Source: Gnetum montanum (Eukaryota > Streptophyta > Gnetopsida > Gnetales > Gnetaceae). From it: a DNA stretch of 64,000 nt. Positions 34,422-46,628 of this stretch are shown here, one piece after another. The stretch is taken from positions 62,001-126,000 of the forward strand of contig MNCI01010116.1 in assembly GCA_015680685.1 (NCBI GenBank). Direction: 5' to 3'. The notes beneath the pieces were generated by a model, which worked only from the letters and a program-made list of their open reading frames with translations, made no database searches and was not told the origin of the DNA. Position numbers and translations under genes: made by a program. Each line of letters starts with the position of its first letter. The stretch's first letter is position 1.

Positions 34422-34674
34422 TCTCTACATGGTTCGGAAGTAATGACGATAAGGATAAAGATCACAAGGGCAAAGGCAAACTAAGATAATAATTAAGGCT
34501 TTCTATCTTGTAGGATTCCAAAGGAATCATCGAAGCGACCGATCTGCACCACACAATCTCATAAACAACCACGGAGGTATTACGTTTACGTCGACTAACA
34601 ATGGGTATAGACAGCTTACAAGACTACCCGTAAAGTGCAGATCGGATATGAAGGCCCTCCTAGCATCAGAAAAC
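34422..34674 (-). promoter_or_regulatory. Element A leader with primer-binding site
   Basis: Minus-strand TGATGCTAGGAGGGCC (34668-34653), six bases from the LTR end, corresponds to the B primer-binding site with a TGG-to-TGA change and a 3-base deletion. The remainder is a short noncoding leader, much shorter than that of B. Confidence 0.7.
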
Positions 34675-36204
34675 TATAACGACGGAAAACATCGGTCGTT
34701 GGAAATACTAAGCGGAAGTCCATGTACACAGCTCCAACCCCAGATCCGTGCGAGGGCCGTGTTCTAGAAGACGAATACGAGGTGCCCTAAATGGTCTTGT
34801 CGATCAGACAGGGACTTACTTAATCAGTAAAATTTTTGTGATAATTGGATGGGAAAATGACAATTTTTATGAGAAGATATAATATTGTTAACCTCGAAGG
34901 TAATTGAAAACGATGTAATTGATTTAAAGCGATTGCAAAATCCGTATAGATAGGACACAGGAGATCTGATTTAGAGAACGTGCAATCCCAAGATCTGGGA
35001 TTTAACTTATGAATAAAATATTTTGGATACAAAGATTATAGGCGGACTTCGGTTTAGACGAAGCACGTGCCAACAGCAAGAAAGCTATTTAAAGATAAAA
35101 TAAGCAAAGGTCGATCTACCTTATTCTAGCCAATTTGGGCCTAAGGAAATCAGACTCAAAGCAGAGTATTCATTAACCGGCTATTTTTGATCAAGGATTC
35201 TTGCCAATCACCTCCGATGTTCTTACGGTCGCTGGTCCTCTTTTGCTCTCTCGTCAATCTTTGCCAAAAGTTGTTAATAATCGTCAACGAAAGAGAATCG
35301 CTCACGGAGAAAATTTTCCTATCCTGAGAAATTTTTTCCAACCCTTTGATCTTTGTTGACTGGAATATTTATAAGGTTAGGGTTAGGAGAAAAATGCGGT
35401 TTAGATGACGCGTGTCCTGAACCTACAAGATGTCATTGACTCAGTGTGTTTGTGTTTGAAGCTTGCAGCGCCACGCTGCATTACGCTTTGAAGCGTAATG
35501 CGTTGTAAACCACTTTTGCTGGAGCTTTGGCAACAAACTGTTCTTTGGTTACATTGCAATACTCTAGAGAGTGTATTATGACGTATGAACTGTTGATGCC
35601 TGAATTGTGCTATCTCTATCATTGCTTGTATTACACTGCATCATGCTAGATTATGCTGCATAGCGTAATTCAGCATAAAATAGCAAACCTGCAAAAAATT
35701 GAAGTGTTTTCACTGTGCTTCCTTTGTTTCTATTCAGTCCTTCCGGGGTTTATTACGCTACACTGCATATTGTAGCATAATATGCCCCTTAACCGAAAAA
35801 GAAAACTTGCTGAAATGTGCAGCATGCTGCAGATCGTTGCTTAAGCCTTGAGATTTTGCTGGGTCGTCAAAGTATCGAATTTTTGCCATCTCTAATGTTG
35901 CGATGGACTGCCTTCTAGAATTATGCTGCGTTATGCAACGTTACGCTGTGTTGCGTAATGCGGCGTAATATGCCAAAAATTAAGATTTTTGAGACATAGA
36001 AAACTTGCAAAGTTGAAAGCTTGCCATCGTGCACCCCTTGTCTTGTTTTGTCCTCTGGAGTTTATTACGTTGTGCTGCGTAGCATGGCAGAATAGACCCT
36101 TAGCTGAAAAGGGAACTTGCTGAGCCTTGCCTTGTCGCAAATCCTTGTCTGAGTTGCAAGATTTTGCTGAACTGTTGAGGCCTCGAAATTTTCACGGTGT
36201 TTCA
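34675..36204 (-). repeat. Element A 5' LTR
   Basis: 1,530 bp, reading TGAAACACCGTG from 36204 on the minus strand and ending CGTTATA at 34675 (CA mutated to TA). The TATA element CTTATAAATA lies at 35375-35366. Inverted motifs such as TTACGCTT-TG-AAGCGTAA (35481-35498) and numerous GCGTAAT elements crowd the U3 side. The target duplication GTTGG follows at 36205-36209. Confidence 0.92.
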
Positions 36205-38675
36205 GTTGGTACTACACAAAGTCTTAAGAGCTAAGATCAAAGGTATAAAAGTCTTTGAAGTTGTTACACAGTTTAAGAGCTAAGAGTAAGAGGATAATTA
36301 AAAAAATATTCTCTAATGTATAGGCATGACATTTTGACATCCAAATGAGTGTCAAATACCTGAAGGCAAACCTTGATGAATCAAATACCATATAAAATGT
36401 TTAATTTTTTAAGTAGTGGCATTTTTTATCTTTTGAATTTGTTGCTTGGATAACTTAACATTAGTATTAATCTTCCAAAGATATAGAATCTTGGCCAAAT
36501 ATCAATATTAGAACTAATAAGAGGATACACAACTTGGACTAATATAAAAAAATATGATGATCATCAATTTAAGAAAAATCAAGAAAACCATTATGAGAAT
36601 ATTGAATAGATAATTTTTTGTCCAAATTATTGAAAATATCAAAAGAATGTAAAATTTTTAAAAACATTAATGTCATAGAGACTTGACAAATCAAATAATT
36701 TAGTGATTATGCATGTGAAAAGGTAAAAGGTGGGAAATGCCAAGCTTACACCATGTACTGCAAAGACATGGATGCTTAATAGCCCATGGTTTATTATTAA
36801 TGAGAAGCCACCAAAGGGAAATCTTATCAAGAAATAGAGGTAGTATTATTGAAGTTTTAAAAATCATTGATAAAACTCCAAGTTTTTCAAATTGTAACAT
36901 CCCCATTTTCAAATGGTGCCATTGCATAATGAAGATGATGTCACTTCATAACTAATCTTGAGCATTAGCATGACAAGACTTGAAAGGGTAGCATATTGTA
37001 ATAATGAACATGTTTTTTGAGGTGACTTTTGGGGGTTTAAATTAAGGTATTTATACTTGGGCATTAGAGGTCGGTAAAGGCAAGTAAAGTTGGACACGAA
37101 GAGGATTAGTCATCTCTTTTAACAAATTGTAGGCCTAACCGTGGTGGCAGTGTTGGATTGCCTCTAAGGGATAGATGTTGAAGGAAGAAAATCCCAAGGA
37201 ACACCTAGAGAATGATCTAGATACATTATTCTTTATCAATAAAGTAGTCTTTTCCTCTTTCTTTATGCATTTTCTTTGTTATTTTCTTTACGCTTAATGT
37301 CAAATGTTACATATATTTAGTGTTCACTATGTTATCTTTTTAGGTATAATATCTAATATAACATATATTTGATGTTAACCATGACATCCAGGAACATGAT
37401 GTCACACAAATGTGCTTTATGATAATAGAACCTAATATAGTAATACTTTTTGGAAAAATGATCCAATTAAAAAAAATGAGTATCTTTTTAGTAATCACTA
37501 CATCTAGGCTTACCTATTTGAATGTGCTTATGAAAAAGAAACTTCCAAGGATCTCCACTAAATAAACATTTAACCACTCACTTGGCACATAAAGCAATAC
37601 TTTGTAATAGTTCACCAATCCTAATTCACCATCCTCTTCGTGAGAAGTACAAATGTTCCAAATAATATGACAAAATCCTTTTCTTGAATGGCTACTACTC
37701 CAAAGGAAATTTCACACAAGTTGATCAATGCAAGGATATGTAGAAATACTCTAATAATGTACACTCATAATGCACACAGTTATTGCTAATACTATTATTT
37801 ACAAACTTATTATTTATTATAAATAAGGTATAACTAGTGATTGTCTTGGTTCTATTTTATCAAAATACCTTCATCTATGGGTTAGTATTCAAGATGTAGT
37901 TTTTGGAATACTCTCAGTGATTGTTACTTTCTCTTATAATGCTACAACTTTATACTATTTCAGAGCTCTTTGTCATCATGAGTTCTTTGGTACACTTCCA
38001 ATAGACTAAGAATTTTTTACTTGCTTAGTCTTACATTTGCTAAGTTCTAACAAGATCATTCAATACTCTACAACTAGGCTATTGTAGTTGTCTTCACTTA
38101 AATATTTATAAATCTTTATATTTCATAACTTGTAGTCCTTTCTTAGTTCTTTTTTTAGCCTTTTGGACATGCAAACTCATTATGCTTACATTTTTTAATT
38201 TGGTCCTCCATGCTCTAAGATGCTTTTTGAATGCCATATGCTTCTATGGCTCATAGTTTAAGAGTATTTACCTATGAAAATATTTCACAAACTACATCAG
38301 TATTAGTCCTTACTATTTGGGATCAATGTCCTTTTCTTAAGCTCCATTTGGAATAACTAAGTATTCTTTAGAACACATCATCAAGGTATCTTCAATCTTT
38401 CTTGTAGTCTTCTGGTCTTGTAGTATTTATGACATGCTGCTTTTTGACATTGATTGATTTACATGTCTTCTTTTGTTCCTCTATCTTATGAATTCCAGTT
38501 CTTCTTGTTTTATAATTGGTTATGTATCTTTACAAAGCATAGTCAAAGGCTTCTTCTACTTCATAGATGGTTTCATCCTTTTAAGAAATCATTGTAATAT
38601 TTTATAACTTTATTGTAAAATTTATTTATGTTGAGAGACTAATGATTGTATATTAACTAATGAATATACTCTAAC

Positions 38676-38882
38676 ATTCTTCTTTAGGCATTAGTTTCTT
38701 AGCTTCTTCTTTCTTATGTTTACGAATTCATGAGTAGTTAACTTCTAAAGTATGTTGCAAATTATTTTGTCAATTCATGCTAGCCATACTTCTACAACAT
38801 ATATACTTCACAACATACCTATCTCCCCATTATTTATGAATTTGCAAACATCTTTTTGGTCTAAACCTTTTGCAAATATCAT
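38676..38882 (-). other. Possible remnant of a Ty1/copia-like 3' end
   Basis: On the minus strand a 25-codon frame, 38882-38808, reads IFAKGLDQKDVCKF and then stops, recalling the C-terminal 'DIFTK.L' end of copia RNase H. About 130 bp later purine-rich AAAGAAGAA precedes TGTTAGAGTATA, a copia-like LTR start (38676). The far LTR end was not found. This is a weak call. Confidence 0.25.
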
Positions 38883-39036
38883 TGTTATGAGATGAAGTTA
38901 TAAATTCTTGCAAAATGTCAAGGATAAACTATCATATTGTTGGAATTCTTACTACAAAGATAAAAAATTGCCTTAAAATTTATGCCACCATCATGCACAA
39001 AATGAGATCTAAATTATGCTCCCATTTGATTTAGAA

Positions 39037-39237
39037 GGGACTAGATATTATATCCTACAACATCCATTGAGAGAATTCTTAAATGATTAACTCATTGCTC
39101 CTTTCAATTTTTGAAATTCAAAACTTTCTTCTTATGGGACTAGGTATTATATCCTACAATATCAATTGAAAGAATTCTTAAATGATTAACTCATTGTTCA
39201 TTTTAGTTTTTGAGATTCAAGATTTTCTTCTTATGGG
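39037..39237. repeat. Two-copy tandem duplication, period about 99 bp
   Basis: GGGACTAGATATTATATCCT at 39037 recurs at 39136 with a few changes, and both copies continue through AAATGATTAACTCATTG to CTTCTTATGGG. It is an ancient local duplication with no coding content. Confidence 0.85.
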
Positions 39238-39757
39238 AAGAAATTCTCCTTTCTTTGGTTCATGTGAGATGATTGTTTGTTTTTCAGCAAATGTATGTTG
39301 GCTACTAGTGGAATAGGAATAACCAATCTTGATAAGATATCTCCATCAATTCATGTTGTTAGCTTAAGAAATCTTGATTTTTTTCTTGCTTTTATATATA
39401 TTTTTCTCTTCTTCCTTCTTACATTTAGTATCATTGTTGCTCCATTTGATTTGAGGTATATACTTAGATGAAATATGTAAAAGTTCATCATTGGATCTAA
39501 TAAAGAATTGATGCCTTTCTCTTTGTAACTTTAGACTTGTATGAATTTTTTCTTAATGTATGGTTCATCAAGTAGAAAGATGGTAAAGCATGATGCATTT
39601 TATTGCAAAACATAAGCTTTGAAATTTTCCTTTGGCTTGCCTAGCTTCTTACTTGGTATATCATTGATTTTTTTTCCTTAATTTTATTTATTAAATATTT
39701 TATTTTGTTATTTTTTTTAATATTTTCTTATATCTTTGTGATATATTTGTTAATACC

Positions 39758-40696
39758 TGATGAAAAATCATATGTTCTATGTTGAAAAGTTTAAGGGCAC
39801 TATACGTTTTATCTTAAGATTGATAAAAATTACATTAGTCAATTGCTATATTACATCTACGATATCGCATTTGCTATATCATAGGCTAGGATGCTATATG
39901 GTAAATGCGATGTCAAACTACAATAAAATCCTATAAATACCAACCACTTGACAAACAAAACACACCTTTTGGTCCACCAAGTAACTATACTCTTGCATTT
40001 TTTTTCATGATTTTAAATTTAGTTATGAGTGCCCATAGTGTGGTGACTGACAATTGTTTGAAATCTTTATTTGAGTGGAGTGTACTTGGCTGCATTCAAT
40101 ATTTGGCAATAATGATCAAGATTGTTCTTTGCCATTGTAGCATGTCACTTAGATTAGATTTACATTCTAATGTCATTTAATTTTACTATGTCATTTACAT
40201 TTGCAATGTCATTTTCTTTTCCCATGTTTATTAGTATTGGCAAAATAAGTACGATGGGTTTTAAGTGATAACATATGATCGTTTGTTAATCTAATAGTAG
40301 CTTTGCTTGATTCGCTTAGTAGAAAAGTTGCTTGGTGATCCTAGTGGTGATTATACCACCCTCGGGTATGTAGGAAAAACTTGGAACAAATGCTTATCAT
40401 TATTAAGCTAGAATAACATTTTATTTCCATTACTTCTTAGTTAGTGAAAATTATATTCATTTCATTATGTTTTACTTTATCATACTTAGAGAAAATCAAC
40501 GTCTGTATATCCTATACCTTACTATGAGTTAAATCATTTACTTGTGCTTTACTAACTTTGGTAGGAAGACAATGATTGTGGATTCATTATCAATTTATTA
40601 GTATATAATATTGTCCCATCTATGAGTTACAATCTAGTCATTTGTGTATACCTATGACTTGTATGGTTGGGCATTGGGAACTCTTGCTACTCATCA
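39758..40696 (+). repeat. Element D 5' LTR
   Basis: It ends GCTACTCATCA at 40696, followed by TTAGCGTTGTTACTAGGAAT, a primer-binding site of the Athila/Tat TTGGCGCCGTTGCC type. It aligns with the LTRs of element C (for example GTGCCCATAGTGTGGTG at 40028 against GTGCCCACAGTGTGATG at 41453). TATA box CTATAAATAC is at 39931-39940. An inverted repeat ATCGCATTT/AAATGCGAT (39863-39911) lies just upstream. Confidence 0.72.
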
Positions 40697-40835
40697 TTAG
40701 CGTTGTTACTAGGAATGGTATTAATATACATAAGTTAGTTGATTCTATTAAGAATTCAATTTGTTGACATCTTAAAAGATTTATCTTGTAAACAAACAAT
40801 AATTTTTAAACATCCATTGAAGTAATAATTGGTCA

Positions 40836-41231
40836 ACATGACTTCAACATACAAAATTTTTTCTCCACTTGTTAATGATATTAATAAAAACAATGACATG
40901 ATTCACAATGAAGAAAATTGGAATAGACCAATGCAAACCAAGATTTTCTACGTTCATGTAGATCCATATTATCTTTACTTCACTTTTATCTTTCATTAGG
41001 ATGAATAGTTCAAATGGAGAGACTTATATAGTAACATTGTATTGCCATTAAATAATTCAGCACCATCTATGCTTGAAGCAACACTTCTTATATTAGCTCT
41101 TAAGCACACACTTGGAGGTTATCAAGTCATAAAGAACAGGACTAGATCCTACCAACTAACAAAAGCCTAGATTAGAAGAGATGTTATGGAAGCCATATAT
41201 GAACAAGAAAAGGGAAAATGTATATCTCAAG
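40836..41231 (+). pseudogene. gag: Element D gag, N-terminal part
   Basis: WRDLYSNIVLPL followed by APSML (about 41018-41075) aligns with WRDLEGNIVLPL ... PSML in element E gag. The frame runs up to the insertion point of C and has at least one stop. Continuation is at 50358. Confidence 0.6.
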
Positions 41232-42097
41232 TGATGAGTTGAGTTTTGACGGGCTCTGACGTCAGAGTCCTGACATCGCATACTCGACATCAAGGTTAAT
41301 AAGCAATGTTGCGTACCCGATGTCGCTTCATCTGGATCTTGCCTATAAATATGATGTTGGGGTACTCAGATGAGATAATAGTCAATAGTCAGTAGTTAAA
41401 CATATAGTTTGAGTTTTCCATTTCTTCCTTTAAAGTTTATTATTCCTAGTGCATGCCCACAGTGTGATGTTTGTAATCATATGACACCTTTGTTCGAGTG
41501 TGACATACTTGGACACATTACATGATTGGTAATAAAGATCGAGCTTACTCCCATCATTGCAGCATTCACTTAGATTACTTTTTATTGTTAATTACTTATT
41601 GTTTTCTTTAGTTAAATATTTTCATTTATTACTATTTACTATTCATGTTATTAAGAGGAATGTGTACATCTTAATCATGAGCATTTAAGTGTAAATACTT
41701 GGTAATCGAGAGGTGTACCATTTGGCACAACTAGTGACATACACTTGGCAACCTAGAAGTAATCTCATGAAGTCCAAGATATGTATGGATAGTTAGGAGC
41801 AGATATCATTGTCCCTAGGCTAGTTTAGATCTTGTTTTCCATTATTTATTATTTTAATTAATTCACCTCTTTATCACCATCAAGAGTAGTGTAGAATTAG
41901 GAATAACATCATATGCTTCACTTTGGACTAAACCATATGTGACAAAGCTACCAGTAGTCCAAGTGGGAAGATAATGAACTACGATCAATGCATAACAATC
42001 TAGATGTCACAACTAGTCCCATCCATGGAATTTGACTGGATCATGCATGAACACTTGTAATTTGTATGGTTGTGTAAGGGTACCTCATCGCTCATCA
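41232..42097 (+). repeat. Element C 5' LTR
   Basis: TGATGAGTTGAG ... ATCGCTCATCA. A palindrome CTCTGACGTCAGAG (41262-41275) and an imperfect ACATCG...GATGT inverted repeat precede the TATA box CCTATAAATA at 41342-41351. The last 70 bp are nearly the reverse complement of the start of the element E LTRs, so the families share U5 ends. Confidence 0.9.
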
Positions 42098-42231
42098 TTG
42101 GCATTGTTGCTAGGGATGTTGATGTTGCTAGTTATCTAGATTAGTTATATTATACAAGATTTCTATAAAGGAATTAACAATATATCTTGCAGAAGCTATT
42201 GACTCACACACACACCATAAACCAAGAACAA
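42098..42231 (+). promoter_or_regulatory. Element C primer-binding site and leader
   Basis: TTGGCATTGTTGCTAGGGAT directly follows the LTR. It is a mutated form of the TTGGCGCCGTTGCCGGGG-type site typical of Athila/Tat elements. E has TTGGCACCATTGCTGGGGAC and D has TTAGCGTTGTTACTAGGAAT. A short noncoding leader follows. Confidence 0.75.
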
Positions 42232-44585
42232 TGTCTCTCTCTTACATGGAAGTGGCTATGCATTGTATAGTGGACACATTCATTGGAGAAATAATGTGAT
42301 ATATGATGAAGAATATTGGAGTGATCAACCTTATGCAAGGGTCTTATGATCATGACCACCTTGACGACACCCAAAGACTACATTCACCTAAGCCAGACAA
42401 TATCGGAGGAGATGATGTGGGTCCTGAACTAGGGAAGGCCTGAAGGCCTAAGACCTCCTCTAAACCTAGACAAGATAAATCAAGGGACCTTGAGGAACAC
42501 CATAGAAGCCATGGCAATTCTTCTGGTTCCTCATCTTCCTCTTCCCCCTCAACTTCTAGTTCTAACGAAGATGAACAGAGGTATAGAGATAGAGCTCCAC
42601 TAAAGGGTTGGACTAAAAGTTGGAATCGAACCCATGGGAAAAGTCAAAGAAGTCACCATAAACATAGAAATTTCCCTCACAATTTGTTTGATGACGATGA
42701 ATCTCTGATGGCCACTAAGAACCTAATGCATATCATAGAGGCCATTAATATATATCGTAGGCGTTGCAAAAGTAGTCGTTTACCTAAGCTTGACATGAAC
42801 AATATTCCTAAATTTGCAGGAGGCTATGATTCAAATCTGCAACAACATTTACAAACCTTCCATGATGCCTATGCTTTCTACAACATTGAAAGTGGATGGC
42901 AAAAGCTTAAGCTCTTTCCTAGGACACTAATTGATAGAGCCAAAGTGTGGTATTGATCATTGAGACAAAATTCAATCTGATGATGGTTTACAATGCTATA
43001 ACTTTTCAACAAAAGATACCATACCTATAAAAGAATGTCCAATTTTAGGAGATAGATCCAAGAGTGGAAACAAGAACAACATGAACCCTTAGACATGACC
43101 TTAGATAGATATTATGCCTTATTGAATAGATGTCTAGGCCATGGTTTCTCCAAGGAAAGGAAACTTTATCACATCATAGATGGACTTCATAATAAAACAA
43201 GGGTGACCCTTGGGATGTATGCCCCAGGGCAATTATATGAGCTTCAAGCCCATCAGATCAAAGAGATAATAGAGAATGCTGCAAAAGAATAAGGAGAGAT
43301 GTGCAAATGAAAGAATGTCAAGAAATCTCAATGGAACCCAACTCTTCAATTGAAGGAGGTCCAAATTTATGGTAAGGAAAATGAAACCACTCTTGATAAG
43401 GTGATCCCACAACAAAGCTTGTTGATGAAGGAGTCTATCAATGACCCAAAAGCAAAGTTTAATAGGATGTCCAAATGGATAAATGAACATGTCACAACTC
43501 TCATTGAGATGGTCATGGAGAAGATCATGCAACACAAATTGAGGTGATCACAATAAACATAGGACATAGAACCAAGAAACAATTAGGAACACTTTTTGGC
43601 CAACGAGAAAAGTGGCTAACAAAAGTGAGGCTAAAGACTCCACCATAGACAAAGATGATGGATGCGACCTATGCATATATGACCATTCAAAAAGCCAATG
43701 CCTTATATTGTTGCATTTATAGGAGTATTGGGCAAGTGGCTTAAATTAGAAATTTGTGCAAAAGCACATGCTCAGGATACTTCCTCTCCCACAAGGTGAT
43801 TATAGATAGTCTGACAACTGATCGTACCATACTTGGGGGATTACCACTAGCCTCAAGACAATCATCAACCGCAGTGGCAACAACCATATTCATGGGTGAG
43901 GCCACCAAAAAATTAGCCAGATTTGCTGAAAATGCATGGCTATTATGTTCAACACATTATTTCTCCAACCAGTTTAGTATCCTCCACTTCAAATCATCAC
44001 TACCACTTTCCCGAGTACCATCAATACATGACATCCCCTGAATGATCACCACCTTGTGCCTCTTACCATCCAATCTACCCTCGATATTCTCATAATCCAC
44101 CTTCTTATACATCATAGCTAATAACTGAGTAAGGTCCAGCATCACAATATCAACAAACACATGTCACTTGTCCTACAAATGTGCATAAACATGCTAACAC
44201 TAGTGGGGCTCAACTTCAACACTAAAAATGTTCCTTCTAGAGGAAAGGCCATAAGCTGAGGCAAACTATGCATGAACCCACCACATCAACTGAGCTAGCA
44301 CAATGCCAAATTGGTGCACCACCTTCCTCATCTCAACCAACATCCTCCGACCATATACAAGGGCCACCATCTATTTGTACTCCAATTCCACCTTCAACCA
44401 ATGAATCTAAAAACATGGGGAGACAAATAAATCTATGCATACCACCTCATAATATAGGGTGCACTTGTGGGCCAACCATCTACAATGTTAATACACCTCG
44501 AAGCCTGACCCACTATATATATAACAATCAAGTGTGTGACCAACAATTTTTCTACCCAGTCACCGCACCACCAATAGATACCTAG
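42232..44585 (+). pseudogene. gag: Element C gag (decayed)
   Basis: After a frame change near 42340 a frame runs with few stops to 42956. It covers a Ser-rich, Arg/His-rich segment and then the Retrotrans_gag core (NNIPKFAGGYD ... WQKLKLFPRTLIDRAKVWY). Another stretch (43095-43290) continues the core (YYALLNRCLGHGFSKE). A zinc knuckle-like CDLCIYDHSKSQC is at about 43665-43710, followed by a degenerate Pro/Gln-rich tail up to 44585. It aligns with D (50990-51850) and E (59850). Confidence 0.75.
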
Positions 44586-44639
44586 TGGATGGGGCATGAA
44601 AGGTTCCCAATGTTTCATACATGCATGGATCCTATTCAC

Positions 44640-46230
44640 TCACTAATCTTGGCCATGACCAAATTTTTAGTCATGGGGGTTACCCCCCACTCTAATCTTC
44701 AGGATTTTTAAGTACTTTTTCTCTTTTTGTTTTACAATTTTTTATCATTTTCATATTTCTTCTACATTTTCTACTTTTTTCTAGTTGTGATTTTAATTTT
44801 CTTTATATGTAATCTTGCTATTGATCATGTTGCCCATTGAGGTGAGGTTTTTTATCTATGTTGTTGAGTCATAAGGGACTGATTATTCGGACATTGAGAC
44901 CACGACATCCATTCACCCATTCCATTAATAAGAGGTTCTTGTTCTAGCCATAATGGTAATCTTTTCCATCAATCAACCTAATAATAAATCTATAGTCATT
45001 ATGTCTAGACAAAGGAGTGTAGAACCAAGGTGGAACATAAGGGGTGTGACATCAAGGGGATTTGTGGATTCTCTTTGGTTACTTCTATATGTTCTATTAT
45101 GTTGCTGAGGTTGTAATCATATCCTTGTAGATCTAATGCAAAATGGGAGTAAGAGGAACTTAGCACAACATTGGATAAGCTTATGTGGGTTCCACTGGAA
45201 AGACATGTACCCATGCTTGAAGGTTGGTAGCTTCACAAAAGCTAAAAAAAACCCCAATAATTATGCCCTAATACTGCTCCTCCCTTGGACAAAACACCAA
45301 GTGATGTTACTCCTCGTGACTTTGATTGTCTTATGGTTGTCCACTAATGGGATGAAATAATGCAATGTCATTGCAATATGGTTTGAACTTGGTTTGAATC
45401 TTGGGTAGAAGGAAACATGGTTATTTAACCATTAATAACACACATGTTTCATTGTGACCATGGTACAACACCTCATGTCTCGATTTCTGTGATCCCTTCT
45501 ACAGTCCATCTCATCTCGTTGTTCGGATGCTCATAACTTGTGGTTTTGTGTAGCATAGCATTATTATCTCAATTTGGTGGTTTTAAGATGTGCATTTTGT
45601 TTCATAGGTATGCATTGTATTCAACTCCTTTAGTGCCTATGGACATTATAGGTGTGGTACACAAGGGCATTATAGGCTAGAGCTTGCTTTGGGGAGGACC
45701 CACTTGTGTAACTTTTGCAGCTTATACTTGTTTCACCTAACCATAATATTTTTCACCTTCCAAGCACTCAAATTGATATATTTTCTTATTTCCCTTATTA
45801 TGAATGTAATTTGTCCCACAATCGCACTTTCAATGCCTTTTTTCTTGCTCATTCTCATACATTTCACGTCGATGACTTCATCCTATCATAATTTCGATGG
45901 CTCTAATTAATTTTTCACTTTTCCAACATACTAAACTTCACTTAAACCTTCCAACCACTCTTAGAGCTTCGATTTGCATGTTGTTTGACCCCATAAAATA
46001 GAAATTTTTGGACCTTGACGTCATGTACCCAATGTTAGGTCCTACTTGACATTGTGTACTTGATGTTGGGTCTAGAAAAGAATATAAATATGATCCCAAT
46101 GAACCTTCAACTTCATTTTTCTCATTTGTACTAGGGGAGTTGTTGCAATTTTTTCTCATGACTTTGAGCTCTACACCTCCATCTTCCATGTGCAATATCT
46201 AGCTCCTTAATGCCCCGATTTCCATGCCAT
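44640..46230 (+). other. AT-rich noncoding block of element C, shared with D
   Basis: No gene. It matches 62240-63800 of element D collinearly, for example ACTGATTATTCGGACATTGAGACCA (44878) against TTAATTATTTGTATATTGAGACCA, and GTGTGACATCAAGG (45043) against the same string at 62654. It replaces pol in C. Confidence 0.65.
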
Positions 46231-46628
46231 TTGAATCTATCTGAACCTCGAGTGTTCCACTTAGTTGTGGTTGAGGGGGGTGTGAGCATGCAAAGCTTGC
46301 GTTGATTTGCTAAAATTTTCTATCACCTGGAAGGTATTATAAGGGTAAAAATGTTGAAAACCTTAGGAATTAAAATGCAAAATCTCTAATGGTAATGCCA
46401 GAGTCCAATTTTTCTAACCCATGGGCTCATAACCATTATTTTAAGCCACATATAATAAAAAAGGAAACCAGTTGCAAGGATCGTAAAAAAGGAATGTTTC
46501 TTGAAATTTTACTAACATTGCAATTGTATGCTCTATGAGCTTAATGAACTAAGGGTATTAGTAAGGTATAAATTGATTAATGATAATAAACATAACCTTG
46601 GTAACACTTAGTTTTTACTTGATTGCAG
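46000..46628 (+). promoter_or_regulatory. Probable promoter and leader intron of the C cargo gene
   Basis: CTTGACGTCATGTACCCAAT plus a second TTGACATTGTGTACTTGATG, then a TATA-like AATATAAATATG at 46080-46091, closely recall the hairpin-plus-TATA layout of the C/D LTR U3. Downstream GGAAG|GTATTA (46333) and a good acceptor TTGATTGCAG|ATGG ending at 46628 suggest a leader intron ending immediately before the cargo ATG. Confidence 0.45.

Larger units (their letters stand above)
744..36204 (-). mobile_element. Element A: Tat-like Ty3/gypsy retrotransposon with antisense gene
   Basis: A complete but decayed LTR retrotransposon read on the minus strand. It is bounded by a perfect 5-bp target duplication, GTTGG at 739-743 and 36205-36209. 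The order on the minus strand is 5' LTR (36204-34675), primer-binding site, gag-pro (34421-30771), an antisense gene lying on the plus strand (7524-30154), pol with RT, two RNase H domains and integrase (6924-3479), tandem repeats, polypurine tract and 3' LTR (1827-744). Element B (11378-29593) is nested within it, so A without B is about 17 kb. Tat assignment rests on the second archaeal-type RNase H domain and on RT and integrase motifs. Numerous stops and frameshifts show that A is dead. Confidence 0.92.
36210..39757. other. AT-rich unannotated DNA between elements A and D
   Basis: No gene or complete element is supported. It contains a tandem duplication (39037-39237) and a possible copia-type 3' end on the minus strand (about 38882-38676). 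It is probably old repeat remnants. Confidence 0.5.

Noticed and set aside
35371-35390. Telomere-like CCTAACCCTAACC next to the A LTR TATA box
   Set aside because: Only about two units, inside an LTR; not an interstitial telomere array.
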